Origin: Deroplatys truncata
Lineage: Eukaryota > Arthropoda > Insecta > Mantodea > Mantidae
Reading direction: 5' to 3'
Assembly: GCA_030765065.1 (NCBI GenBank)
Contig: CM060990.1
Coordinates: forward strand, 213,629,290-213,693,289
DNA length: 64,000 nt
A program made the position numbers and the translations under genes. Positions 43,591-55,199 of the stretch are shown piece after piece (positions within the stretch are counted from its first letter, which is position 1; every line of letters starts with the position of its first letter). Below the pieces are notes generated by a model, which was given only the letters and a program-made list of their open reading frames with translations, did not search any database and was not told where the DNA came from.

Positions 43591-45936
43591 GTTTGCTACG
43601 GAGGTGTCCGACTACATCTACCTACTTTCCGAACCATCCAAATAGAGTGGTTGCAATGCATAGTAAAAGAGGCAATGTGGATCCCCTTCGGATGATCGCC
43701 AGCAGGGCTATCGGAGTCCAGAAAACGGACAGAACCCGCTGAACAGCGGTGTTGAAAGGAAATACTAATCCAGAGATGGCACCAGACAGCATTAGGGAAG
43801 TTCCAGCGACAGACCGCGACGCGTTCAGAAATCCAGCCGGAAATTCCGCCGACACTACTGTTCGCTTGCGAACACGGTTTTAGCCCAGTAGAGGAACTAG
43901 ATGCCAACAGTGTCTGACTGGTATCTAGGCACCCTATGGTCAAGCCCTCTGTTCATCGTGCTTTATAGTGTTCACTTGCTGTTCTTCTCTTTGTCTATCC
44001 TGTTTTCCTCTTTCTATATAGACTCAAGTACCCCCGTAAGCTAGCCTTAGGTGCTCCTACAGAATGGCCCACAGATACTAAAGAAGCGTAGCTCATCAAT
44101 CTGTGGACCGAGTGGTAGCTTTATAGGCCTTCTGACTTCTTATTATTCCTCTTCTAATTATCTTGATTCTTAGGCATGACGATGCCTACTAAAACTACGC
44201 TTTCACCGACGAAGACCAATATGATCGCACGAATTAAGGCTTCCTAACCTAAGGCATCCAACTTCTTTACTTCCTCCTGTCTTGAACCTGAGATCGCACC
44301 TTCTACGCCTAATTCCATGACTCTCCCAAGCCCTAAAACTAAGACCACTTCAAATGCATCATCTCCTCCCAACACTTCCTCGCCTAAACCCAGTACTCCA
44401 AAGACTCGGAACATGTCGGCACACCTGTACTCACATCCTCCGAATCAGACAAGGAAAGAAGGCGAAATTTTTCACCTGTATGTGTAGCTACCAGGCAGGC
44501 CGAGAAAATCCGCTATCTAATGAGACCTTGACAGAAAATATCCCCTAAATATAAATATTCAGTTATACCAGCGCGTAACTCCGGCGACTTTGCCTTAAAG
44601 AGCTGAATTGAGTTTTTATTTATGGACGCTCTTTAACTGCTGTGGTGCTTAGCGTCTCATTCTATATTGGGCGTGAAAGACCGATAATTTTGCTCGGAGG
44701 CTTCTTTATCAGGCTTGAGGTTCTTTTACGTGCCGTAAATCAACGACACGTTTTCACCGGCTTTACTTCCCTTCCGAAGAAAGCCTTAAAGAATTTGTTT
44801 CAGTGACTACTAAAATTTCATAGAGTATCTCAAGATCAGAGACTTACCGCACCATCTCATCCCCCACCCAAAAGAAGGAATCGCTTGTTTGGTAATTAAA
44901 AGACTGTACGCCAAGTTCACCGGAGACGAAATTATAGAAGCTCTGACACACTGTAGTTTTCAAGCCATTGGGGCCGTGCAGATGCATTACCGCAACAGGA
45001 ATAGGGACCCCTGCCCATGCTTAATGGTCTGCGGCACACATTAGAAAATAGAAAAATTCTCGACATCCGCTTTTTGTCCCTTTTCGAGTTACAGTAGAAG
45101 AATATAACATCTTGCAGAGCCAAAATAGTGTTCTCTATACCAAAATCTATGGCATGTGCAGCGAGAATCTAGGTGCCCTATCCGACTCTGCGCCAAATTG
45201 CCGGACTTCACTTTTGGGGCACATGCAGCGTTTCATCTTTGGAACGCACACGCGTGTTATGTGGAGCTAAATGGTATGGTGCAGTTTGATGGGGTTGCAC
45301 CGTATACTACGCTGCGCGTGCTAAGTCCATGCCACGTGTGCAACCTCTTAGCCACCTCAGAATATGAAGAACTCAAGGAAACTCCCAGGCTCCCACAAAA
45401 TGTTCTAAGTGGGTCGTTAGGGATACTACAGGTAGGACCCGACCAGCCGCAATAACAGAACTCTTTGAGGCTGGGAACCCTCGACTCAAAGCCGAGGCAA
45501 AGTCAAACAGCAATGAGTAACACCCCTAAAACAATCAGGCTCCACTTCCGAATACAGGTCCTTCTCAACAGATAAATGAGCCTTATCTACCTGTATCAAA
45601 GTCACTTCCCCCGGGGACACAAAAAGTAACAATAGGTGCAGGCATGGCAATGGGCAACTAGTAGAGTCTCTATGTATGCCAAAAGACAAGGTTCCGATGA
45701 ATAGAATTGAGCAAATCCTTGAAAAGATCTAAAACATACTTAGTCATCCAAAACAGATACAATAAAGCAGCACACCATCTAGGAGACCTTGTGACTTCTC
45801 TTCGCAGCCTTAGCCATGGGTAATTCCGCCCCAGTCCGATTAAATTTCTGGAATTGCCAAGGCATATGCAAAAAGGCAAAAGAATTGCCAGGATTTTCTT
45901 CATACCCTTCTATTCAAATAAACCTTCCTAACAATT
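43591..45936 (+). pseudogene. LINE copy C, 5' part: 5' UTR, ORF1 and ORF2 start
   Basis: The 5' UTR-like region (to 44175) has TTTCCTCTTTCTATATAGAC, comparable to copy A. ORF1 starts at ATG 44176, has a Pro/Thr-rich beginning, and reappears after the SINE (44597-44786) through the RNA-binding block (LYAKFTGDEI, about 44907-44936) and the knuckle region near 45160-45330. It ends just before the ORF2 ATG at 45816 (TTAGCCATGGG, same junction as copy A). ORF2 reads NFWNCQGICKKAKELP before a large insertion at 45937. Stops and frameshifts occur throughout. Confidence 0.8.
44597..44786 (-). repeat. tRNA-derived SINE (family 1), head missing
   Basis: TATTTATGGACGCTCTTTAA at the left is the 3' end, and the body continues to CTTCCCTTCCGAAGAAAGCC. 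The tRNA-like head is absent, so this is a 5'-truncated copy. It sits in ORF1 of LINE copy C and is therefore younger than that copy. Confidence 0.8.
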
Positions 45937-46789
45937 GGGAGTGTGGCAAACAGTTTCGCGTAACGCTTATAACTGCCGCAGTTACAGTAAGCTAACGCTT
46001 ACATGTAAGAGTTACCAGTAACGATTCAATTATTTGTTTTCATGATCATCACGTTCCCAGTTACATTACATTAACGGTTAGCCGGAAACGCTTAACTGTA
46101 ATAATTGCGTTTCAACGTGAACGATGTTGATACAGTCTTGCTTTGTTATTTATTGCAATCGAAAAAGAAGTTTCTCTAGCTGTGTCAACACTTTGATTAC
46201 TACGGTGGTTTATAATCGCAAAACGCATTCGCAGTTACTTCCATATTCTTGCACATACACACGTACTACGTATATACCAGCTCATAATAGCCTTCTTCCT
46301 ATTGGCTAAGCTATTTGCGCCGTAAGTGCGCCTCTCTTAGCACGTTCAGATTAGAACAGCCGTGAATTTATGAAAAATATGATATGATGCATTCACATGA
46401 CTTTCCCTGTCTTCTATCTTTATTAGTGGGTATACAAACTATTATAAATTGAAGTGAGTCGTTACATATTAATTAACATAACAATGGCGCTTAGTATTAA
46501 TTGAGAAGTGCTTTCGAGAGACATGTTTCTCTCATCTTCAGCACAAGCCGACTAGTTTCTCATTCACTCCCCTGACCCCCAAGAAGTGATTCAGTAGATG
46601 ATTTATCTGCCCTCTGCTGGGAAAGGTTGTGATCTTGTGGACTGGAATTTGCTGCCATATGTAGTAAAGATTGGGAACGCATGTCTTCTTTCTTCTCTCT
46701 TGTACTTTGATTGGTTAAGCTGCACCAAGTAGTCTGTAGGCGGTATTTAAAAATATAAAATATCCTTGATGTTAAGATGAATGTAAATC

Positions 46790-46900
46790 TTTGGAAAGTT
46801 AGAATCAGACGACTGTAAAATTCGATGCCATAGCCGGGATTTGAACCACGGCTATGGCATTGAATGTTTTAGTGGTCTGATTCTACCTTTCCAATCCTGT
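46790..46900. repeat. Imperfect palindrome made of SINE family 2 sequence
   Basis: GAAAGTTAGAATCAGACGAC (46796 on) pairs with GTGGTCTGATTCTACCTTTC, and ATGCCATAGCCG pairs with CGGCTATGGCAT, around a centre of GGATTTGAACCA. The minus-strand B box GGTTCAAATCCCGGC and the downstream body match SINE family 2 at 15.1 kb. It lies inside PLE2. Confidence 0.65.
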
Positions 46901-47101
46901 CCAACACACGGCTTGTGTGAAAGAACAATTATTTCCAATGTAAATCTTTTCCCAAATTTCCAGTTGTGAAGGAATCTGTGTAGGTTTTAATAATTTTATC
47001 CATTGTCCTATTTCATGGTTCCTACTCCAAAATGGTTGGCAACTGCTGATTTATCTATTGGTTTTAATTTTATATTTTCTGATGTTCCCTTAACCATATT
47101 T

Positions 47102-47800
47102 TTAAATTTCTTTTTGTTCTACCGATATATGAACCTTGGCAATCTTGGCATGAAATCTGATAAATACCTGATTTTTAAAATAATCTGTTGAGTTAGTTAA
47201 AGGTGTATTCAATATATTTCTCAAAGTATATATATTCTGAGGTGCAAGTTGGATATGATATTTTCTAAATAATGTTTCAAAATATTTAAACATCACCGGT
47301 TGATAAGTGAATTTATTGTATAATAAATCCTTTTTGTTCGGATTCTGTAAGGTACTGGGTGTATGTAAGGCATGTTTCTTTTTGTATCTGATAATTAAAT
47401 TATTAATAAGCCTTGGTTTGAAACTATTTTCAAGAGCTACATTTTTAATGTATTTTAATTTAGCAACATAATCTTCTTTTTCCAAAGCCACATTAATTAA
47501 TTTGTAGACCAAGCTCTTAAAAACAGCATGTTGGTGTGAAGTAGGGTTGTAAAAATTATTTTTATATAATTATCTACATGAGTGGGTTTTCTGTAAATAC
47601 CAAACCTTATATTGTTGTCTTTTCTTTTTATAAGACCAAAAAATGTGGAGTATTATTTGTCTCTAATGTCATAGTGAATTTAATATTTCTGTCTTGTTTG
47701 TTCAAAGCTGAATGTATACAATGTTGAGGAATAATAGCAAAAATGTCATCCACATATCTGTGTCAAATCTTCAAAATATGTGGGTATGCAGTAGTGACAG
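47102..47800 (-). pseudogene. PLE2 RT end and GIY-YIG endonuclease, decayed
   Basis: Minus-strand translation from 47800 gives RYVDDIFAIIPQ-type sequence (YVDD kept, about 47762-47740) and KFTMTLETNN. After a stop and frame changes, 47512-47102 gives NPNKKDLLYNKFTYQPVMFK and HIQLAPQNIYTLRNILNTPL, matching the linker of PLE1 (SLAPQNKFNIEKL). The endonuclease follows in another frame as YQISCQDCQGSYIGRTKRN near 47190-47110. The N-terminal RT half is absent. Confidence 0.7.
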
Positions 47801-47973
47801 TTTTTTCCAAAGAACTGTGCTGAAGATGAGAGAAACATGTCTCACGAAAGCGCTTCTCAATTAACACCAAGCGCAATTGTGATGTAAATTAATATGTAAC
47901 GACTCACTTCAATTTATAATGAGATAACATCACAATTAACAATACTTCTGTCCTTTGTAATATACAAACTATT

Positions 47974-49478
47974 CTTACCAAAGCTTATTTTTCTGTCTAC
48001 TACATTTAAATCCAAATAAACCTTTCCAGGAATAATTACTTTACACATTTCGTTAGGATTCAAAGAGAACAGCGATAGCTAAATGTTTAAGAACTGGAAG
48101 CTATATGCTGGCTATAAAGTTAAACAATGTTTCCACGACAGCGAGTAACACATGAAAATCGATGGGACTTAAAAAATTAGAAAGTAATGAACAAATCGAG
48201 CCATTAATAATAAATATCTCGGAAATGAATGGTGCCATAGAAAAATTATTCAAAATAACTTGTGTGATTTAAAGATATCTACATTTTTGTGTAGTATGTT
48301 TTCGTCTATCGCATAACGCATATCAGTTAAATAAGATAGTACAAAATTCCTTCCGAATAAAGAGGATTTTCCAGGCTATTCCCAGGGAATTCATTATAAT
48401 ATATATTATTACGTAAATATCTTTAATATAGGGTATTTTTAATCAACATCGTTAAGAGCCATTTTTTAGAAAATCAAAATTCTCAAGAAGTATTCCATGC
48501 GAAGGGTAGTTTGGGGTGGGTGGGGGATTTTGTTGAAAATGCTCGTGTTACAACTTTGGAAGGTGCTGAACCTAATACCAACTTTGTTATTTATTCGACT
48601 TTTCGTGTTTGAGTTAATGCTGTTCGTAGACACACCCACATACACGGACCTTTTTCTAAAAATGCTTTATTTGGTTCAGGGGCCTCAAAACATGTATTTT
48701 CGGTGAAATCTTGGTATAGAATTTTTTAGTGGAATGCAATACCTTCTCTACCTACTAAGTACGCGGTAGAGAAAGTAAGAATCATTACATTCATGCAAAT
48801 GGAGGTTGGAAGCATGCAGTTGTATAATGTTAATAAAGAATACTCGACTTACAATTATGGTGTGTTTTCGTAATGAGGCAGCCCTCTATCTTCGAGGTTT
48901 GGTTTGGGATGTACTTTGACCCTGTCGTATGTCTGTCAACATTACAGTGTTCTTTGCTATGCAAAGTTAAGGGCGTAAATATCCATGTTAATATATCCAA
49001 AAGAGCGGAAACACACGCCTTCACACGCGCTTTCTGAATTCGAAAGTTAGGGAAATTTCTAGTTTCTTTAAGAAATCTTAGGGGTAGACGCTGAAATTGT
49101 GCACCTCTGGATCTTGATTCACCACTGTTAAAATTTATGCACCCTTGTTTGAGCTTAGCGGCCCGCGCATATTATTAAACAGCATTGTTTATACATACCA
49201 TCTACCCGGGATGTATAAAAACGTGTGCAGCTATAATCGTATGTGAATAATCATCTTAATGCAATGCATGCAGCCTTTCTGCCGGGGTGCTGGCTGACCT
49301 GTCTTCTATATTCGAAGCGATAAGCAATGTGCTGTAATAAATAAATAGTGATGTACTTGCAACCCCGTGTGAGGAAGACTCAGTTGCAGACGAAGAGACG
49401 GCCTTGGATGAGGTAAGTTGTCCCCGATAAGCGATACCAATCCTACGCACATGGTTTGAATGATGTCAGCCAGCCTCA
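47974..49478. other. Non-coding remainder of the 3.7-kb insertion
   Basis: No coding sequence was recognised. 48480-48550 is G-rich (GGGTGGGTGGGGG). Confidence 0.45.
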
Positions 49479-49624
49479 GTAACCGTTAACGCGATAATTA
49501 GTTGTCTTCATTGCTTTGGTAATCGTTATTGGATAACTAGTTAGTTTGTATTCGTTACTTTAGTAACCGTTATATTAAGATAACCATTAGAATGTAACCG
49601 TTACGTTATTTTCTGTCCATCCCT

Positions 49625-51297
49625 ATTACCGAAACTCACATAAACAAAACACATCGTTTAAAAAAGTTTACAGGAATGAAAGCGATCGTAGAGGAGAAGG
49701 AATCTTGATAGCTATACAAATAAATGTCACTACAAGTCAATTATCCGATGCTAAAACCTTCGTAACCACGGCAATAACAGTTGAAGTTCATAACGCTGAA
49801 ATCACTATAGCGTCGTTATACAATCCCCTGGGTACATTGATAGAAGATGACTAGACCGAATAATGGACTTAGGACAAAGAGTTATCGGACAGGAGACTTC
49901 AACTGCAATATTTTCTTTGGAACTGCAAGAACCCCATTCCGCAATGTACTAAACCACTAAATTACTTCAGCAACAATTACCCAATAAGAGAGCCCGAAGA
50001 ACTGACGTTTGTACCGTATTCTATGCAAAATGACACCCGGATACACTAGATACTGCTCTTTTATATAATATCGGTTTGACTCAGCTTTACAACTCCTACA
50101 GGAAATCATAGCAGTTCACCTGCCGATTGTGATAACAATCAATTCACCTCTCACGATTAAACCAGCGCCCTTAAGGATAAACTACAACCAAATGGACTGG
50201 GATAAATTTAAGGACACGGTAGACAACTACTTATCGGATATCGAAATAAGTTACGCTGAAGAACAAAGCATCGAATATTTATAAACTTGAAACTGCAATA
50301 AAGCTAGCCGCTATAGCCTGCGTTTCCCTAAAACCCCAGCCCACAATCAATGCTCGTTTCCAGGCAAACGAAAAGATACTACAACAACGGAAAAGAAAGC
50401 CAAATGATATGTCAACAAACAAAAATATAGTTCACTGAAGTGAATTTAACGAAGCTAGAAACGAATAAAATGATCGCGCCAGAAATTACACTTGTAACCA
50501 ATGGAAAAAAACTCTAGAAAACCTACAAAAAGACTCCGTCTGACGGATACAAACTGCTTAACACGCACGCGTACAACTATTTCACCACTGCAAATCAGCA
50601 ACACTGTAGTTTAAAACACCAGGCGAAGGCCAAAGCACCTGCGGACTCCCTCGAGAACGTATTTACACTAAACCCAACAAATTGGCAAAATGAATTTCCA
50701 GAAGAATTTGGAAACGAAGCCGAAAAATCAGCCAAATCGAGAAACAAAGCAAAATGCGAAAGAATAACCCCGGAGAGATAGGTTGGATTATAAAACACTT
50801 ACCTACAACAAAAGTGCCAAGGCCAGAACAAATCTCAAATATGGCATTAAAGAAAGCTCCCAATCAGAGCAACAAAGCTGCTATATATTATCTTTAACTG
50901 CATTCATGAAGAAGGAAATTTTTTCCCAATATGGCAAGAGGGTAAAATTCTGCTATTCCCTAAAGCCAAAAAGCTTGATTTATCCATCAATTATAGACCA
51001 ATTAATCTTCAGAACATACCAAGCAAAGTCTTAGAAAAACTACTACTAAACCGAATAAACTCACAAATAAATAAACACAGTATATTAACACCGGAATAAT
51101 TTGGATTAAGAGCAACCATTCTACCGCTCTACAACTGCTAAAAATGACAGAACAAATCACCAAAGGATTTAACACAAATAAGGTAACAGGCGCGCTCGAT
51201 TTAGATATCGAACGCGCTTTTGATTAAATACTCAAAACCAAAAGAATGCGATTTTTCAGACTCTATCATAATCCTAAATAGAGATTACATCTAACAA
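49625..51297 (+). pseudogene. LINE copy C, ORF2 continuation (endonuclease and RT), 3'-truncated
   Basis: The endonuclease resumes (ITETHINKTH, then a stop-rich stretch). The middle region (ENLQKDSV, about 50515) and RT motifs (KVPRPEQISN-like at 50815, NRINSQINKHS at 51050, LDLDIERAFD at 51198) can be followed. The sequence stops abruptly at about 51297, before the YADD motif, with no 3' UTR or A tail. LINE copies usually lose the 5' end, so the 3' loss points to a later deletion or rearrangement. Confidence 0.8.
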
Positions 51298-53190
51298 CGG
51301 AAACCTATCAGTTGGACCAAGCCGATTTGGATGAAATGTGGTGAAATTATCAATTCAGACATCATAAATGGATTGACAATCATTTTGCCGTAAAATTAAT
51401 GGTAAGTCTAAAATTGTTCGTTACAGATCAGCTGGTCGGCTCGGCACAGCAGGTTACTCATGAGGTAGCTGCAAGTAGCATGCAGGCAGGCAGCAGGCAC
51501 CTGCTCTCGACCGTAGCCTACAGTATGTTAATAGTTGCCATCTAGCGCAGTTAAAATGCAGGAAAAGATAATGAGCTCTATTGATCCAGTGAATGTTATC
51601 AAAATATTAAAGAATAGAGTTAAACGCAAGTTTGAAACAATATGGAACTGGAATAGAAGACCAAGAGTTTGCAAATTTTCCCAAGGATATAATAGAACAA
51701 AAATATTATAATGTTCTGGAAGAAAACATACATATGGCATTGGATTTTAGTGACATAAATAATGACGCATTACAGAGTATAGGAGGTGTGAAAGTGAGGA
51801 AGATATAAGCAAACCGTCTGGCGGAAAAATTGGGAGCTCCAGTAGTTATGCAGTATCTCCACAGAAACTTCCTAGAAGAGCGGATATATTGCAAAGCTAT
51901 GATGAAGAGACTCTCGACAAAGTTTATGAATTTAGGGCATCGGAATAAAAGGGCTGAAATCAATCGCACAGATTCGAAAAAAGTGGCCTTCTCTTCTCAA
52001 TAGCAGAGACATAAAGACTGTTTTAGATTATGGAGAAAAAAATGATCGAATGGATCATCACACAGTAAAGGCAATAGAGAAAACAAGTTAGTGCAAATAA
52101 AAGAAAATGCAATGAACTGATTTCGTGAAGCAAGAGATAAAGGTGTTACTCTTCATTATATTGTAACGCATGGGTCAAGTTAAGTTAAACTATTTTCCTA
52201 AAAATTACTTTTCCTTAGAGCTTTGTTCATGTGAAGCTTATTTCTTGCATTCTTACTTCACATGGTGCAACACAGGATGCATGAGCTAAACATTCAGTGC
52301 CAGTCATATCCTTGTGATTTACGTGGGTTGGTGATGTCAACTCATAGAGAAGAGGTTATCTCCCATATATGGCCATGTCCTGTGTGGAGGCGTCTATCTA
52401 TGATATAAAAACCCTTTCATAAATCTATGGGGATGGCAGTCTTGATAGGAACAACCCAGGTGCGGCCGGAGGCGCTGCCCAGATCAACATCCACCTTTGG
52501 GTATGGCTTCCAGCGTAACATCTGCCCAATGGTACTAGGTAACCAGAAACTGGTCTTTCTCTCAATTAATTCTCTTGCTTAATTCTAAAAATGGCTTGCT
52601 TGCTTGCTCACTTTCATTGTCTCTACTCATTTGTTATATTACATTTATGTTATCGTTTTTGTTAATTGTGTCTTGCTATTCAGAGCTGCTCACCAAACCT
52701 TAATCCTGCTACGCTCCCAAATGCACGTCCTCAACCCCCTTCAAATTAAGGACGTGACATTTATGGTGGAGGCACCGGCTTCACTAAATCATTTTTGAGA
52801 AGTATGGTTCGATCCCGTACCTCTATTTTGATTCCTGATAAGATGCCTACGGTAGAGTCGTCAGCTTTTCAAAATTTAGTTAACTGAAAAGTATTCTTCG
52901 ATTGCGTACCTCTGTATCAAAGTTGCTATAATAATCCGGTATCCACAGCCTCTTGAATTATTTTTTTATGAAGTATGGCTTCACATTATTCGGGTGATAA
53001 TTCTGTTAAGATAGGCAATAGACCCCACCACCTCCCTCACCCTCAGGTTCTGGCACCCCCAATAGTCTTACCTGTTTGGCTACGGCATCCGCGGCCGCCG
53101 ACACCCCCCCCCCTGTAACGGATAAACTGCTCACTAAGTCAAAAATTACATCGTCATAACCCTTAGCTACACTATTTGTTAACATATTTT
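51298..53190. other. Unassigned DNA, possible coding relic at 51556-52160
   Basis: 51556-52160 (+) has blocks that could be old protein sequence in changing frames: MQEKIMSSIDPVNVIKILKN, PRRADILQSYDEETLDKVYE, KGLKSIAQIRKKWPS. I do not recognise the family. The rest shows nothing clear except a run of 11 C near 53105. Confidence 0.35.
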
Positions 53191-53194
53191 ACAG

Positions 53195-53432
53195 AAATTC
53201 ATACGCACGACTTACAGTCAAAGAGAAACACATACGCAGAAAAGCGCTAAACAAAATTGCTGTTTCTCGTTATCGACAGAAAAAGAAGATAGAATTGGAG
53301 CATTTTCTTTTGGAAGAAAAAAGCTTAGAAATTTGAAATGCCGAACTGCGCATGACGGTTAGCGATTTAACGCGTAAAATTGAGCACTTAAAACTAACGA
53401 TAAGAGATGTCTTAAACAAAGGCACGCATTAA
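53195..53432 (+). pseudogene. bZIP (ATF4/cryptocephal-like) DNA-binding domain segment, broken
   Basis: Translation gives a basic region KEKHIRRKALNKIAVSRYRQ (about 53220-53279) with the NKxAxxRYRQKK signature of ATF4-type factors. A zipper-like part follows: KKIELEHFLLEEKSLEI, stop, NAELRMTVSDLTRKIEHLKL (Leu/Ile heptads), then RDVL and a TAA near 53430. There is an apparent frame change in the A run at about 53280 and an in-frame TGA at about 53335. CAG at 53192-53194 just before the block could be a splice acceptor. It may be a retro- or duplicated pseudogene of a stress-response transcription factor, or a real exon carrying errors. No upstream exon was recognised. Confidence 0.65.
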
Positions 53433-55136
53433 ATAGTATTGCAGAACGACGTCTTTTTAGTTCTTTAATTCAAATATTTGTACTAAGTAGATAGGAAGCC
53501 AACACACCAATGTGAATTTTCCCTGACTTAATTGGTTATGGTATTATGAATAGTGTCCCCTGTGCCGTTTAATATTGAACCCTTGAAAACCATTTTTGCA
53601 CTATATGTTAGGTATATTCTAGTACATGGGATAACCTTTAGCGGTGAGATAATATGTACAGAGCTCATAATGTTCCCTCAGTTCTTGTTGATAGCATCTT
53701 TTCAGGATGCAGCACCGCAATGACGTCCCGTTTTATATTTGCTTCCTTATCATTTCATAACGCATTTGCATAATCTTATTTATAACTCCAGAAAGATTCG
53801 AATAAGTGTACAATTTCCCTACACTTTTTTGTAACTTTTGTCCCTTCTCCTTTAATTGTAGTATAGCTAAGTGCAGCAAAATCAGTACCAATAAGGATCA
53901 ATTGGAAAAATCCCATTCTCATTAACTGTTTTCTTAGCTATCATTTTTTGTTATGAATTAACAGCCGCACGCTTCTCTGGGTATTTAGTTTTGCTTCATA
54001 GTTTTTAGAAAAACGCTACCTCTAATATTATTAAATTACGTTTTAATTTCTACCTCAATCTGATGGTGTTAGTTGTAGCCTTATTGTGTCAAATAATAAT
54101 AAAATATATCTTTTTGCATTTATATCGATAACACTAATTTAGGAACAAGAAAAATTCAAACTGGGATAGGCAGTAGTAGCTTGAAATTATGACTATATTA
54201 TCTGAAACCAGACTGTATGACATATTTATGAAAACTCTAGTGCGTTCCTGTGGTTGATACCTATTTACTTTTAACTCTACATATGAATATTAAGTGGGCA
54301 CGTAAGTCATCACTTGATACAAATGCCTAATTTCAAAATCCAAAATTGTATTTGAATAAAACACTATAATAGAGAATGAACCAATGAGATACAAATTGTA
54401 TTAATTGTGTGTTGTGTAATAATAATATTAATTGTCTATATGTATTTATACTCCAGGATTTTGATCTTTAATTATACTTCAATGGCGGGACATTATTATT
54501 ATTATAATTATACTTATAATGGTAATTTACAAGCTATCAATATTACTTGTATGTGGAATTACACTGCCAATTATTACCATGATATTAATGACAATGGTCG
54601 TTCACCATCTCCTTTACATTTGAATTCTTTGTTCATCATTATAATCCATTCTTATAGTTCGTATACTCGTGTGAATAGAAATAACTTGTTCATTTATAGT
54701 TCATGCTATCAAAATATAGCTCTTTAATTTGTACTACCTTTTCAAAACTGCAAGAGGGTTAGGTATTTGATGCAACCTCTCGTCGCCTAATTTTTTTTCT
54801 CTTATTCACACACATTTTATCTAACTAGATTACTTCCCGCGAAAATTCTTTACACTCGCATGGCATTAATACGTTTAAATTTTTAATAGTATCCTCTGGC
54901 TTCTTAAAACGTTTTCATAATTTCACCTTGCGGGTTTAGTTCATGCACTTATCTAGTGTTACGTAGACTTACATGCCGATCCCACAATAACAATATATTT
55001 CAGCACGTTAATGTTTGTTCTTTCATTGAATTGTACACTTTTACGATATTTTTTGAGTCATTTTGTTTCTTTACTTCATTTTTTACGCCAGATTGTAAAA
55101 CATGCAACTATTTCCAAAACATTACATAACTTTCGT
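53433..55136. other. AT-rich non-coding DNA
   Basis: Nothing coding was recognised. The 106-codon frame at 54407-54727 is Tyr/Asn/Ile-rich, as expected for AT-rich triplets. Confidence 0.5.
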
Positions 55137-55170
55137 CTTGTGGAGTGGAGTGGAGTGGAGTGGAGTGGAG
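55137..55170 (+). repeat. (GGAGT)n microsatellite
   Basis: About six tandem pentamers are visible (TGGAGTGGAGTGGAGTGGAG...). It adjoins the 3' side of LINE D. Confidence 0.9.
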
Positions 55171-55199
55171 ACGATCTGGTAGGCTCGTGGTGAACCTAA

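Larger units (their letters stand above)
46444..47960. mobile_element. Penelope-like element PLE2, fold-back ends and 13-bp target duplication
   Basis: The direct repeat TATACAAACTATT flanks it (46431-46443 and 47961-47973). Inverted arms of about 100 bp pair 46446-46547 with 47814-47920. The right arm carries a further 40 bp or so (47921-47960) absent on the left. RT and endonuclease relics lie on the minus strand. The protein part is only distantly related to PLE1, but the plan is the same. Confidence 0.8.
45937..49623. mobile_element. 3.7-kb insertion with GTAACCGTTA-type repeat ends, no transposase
   Basis: The LINE copy C endonuclease frame stops at 45936 and resumes at about 49625 (ITETHINKTH). 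The insertion begins GGGAGTGTGGCAAACAG and ends CTGTCCATCCC. Its right 150 bp holds repeated GTAACCGTTA words (near 49479, 49570 and 49593) and its left 170 bp holds related CGTAACGCTTA and GTTACCAGTAACG words. No transposase frame is seen, so it is non-autonomous or an assembly of several insertions. It carries PLE2. Target duplication is not resolved (ATT at most). Confidence 0.6.

Noticed and set aside
54407-54727. 106-codon frame
   Set aside because: Tyr/Asn/Ile composition from AT-rich triplets, no motif, no coding neighbours.
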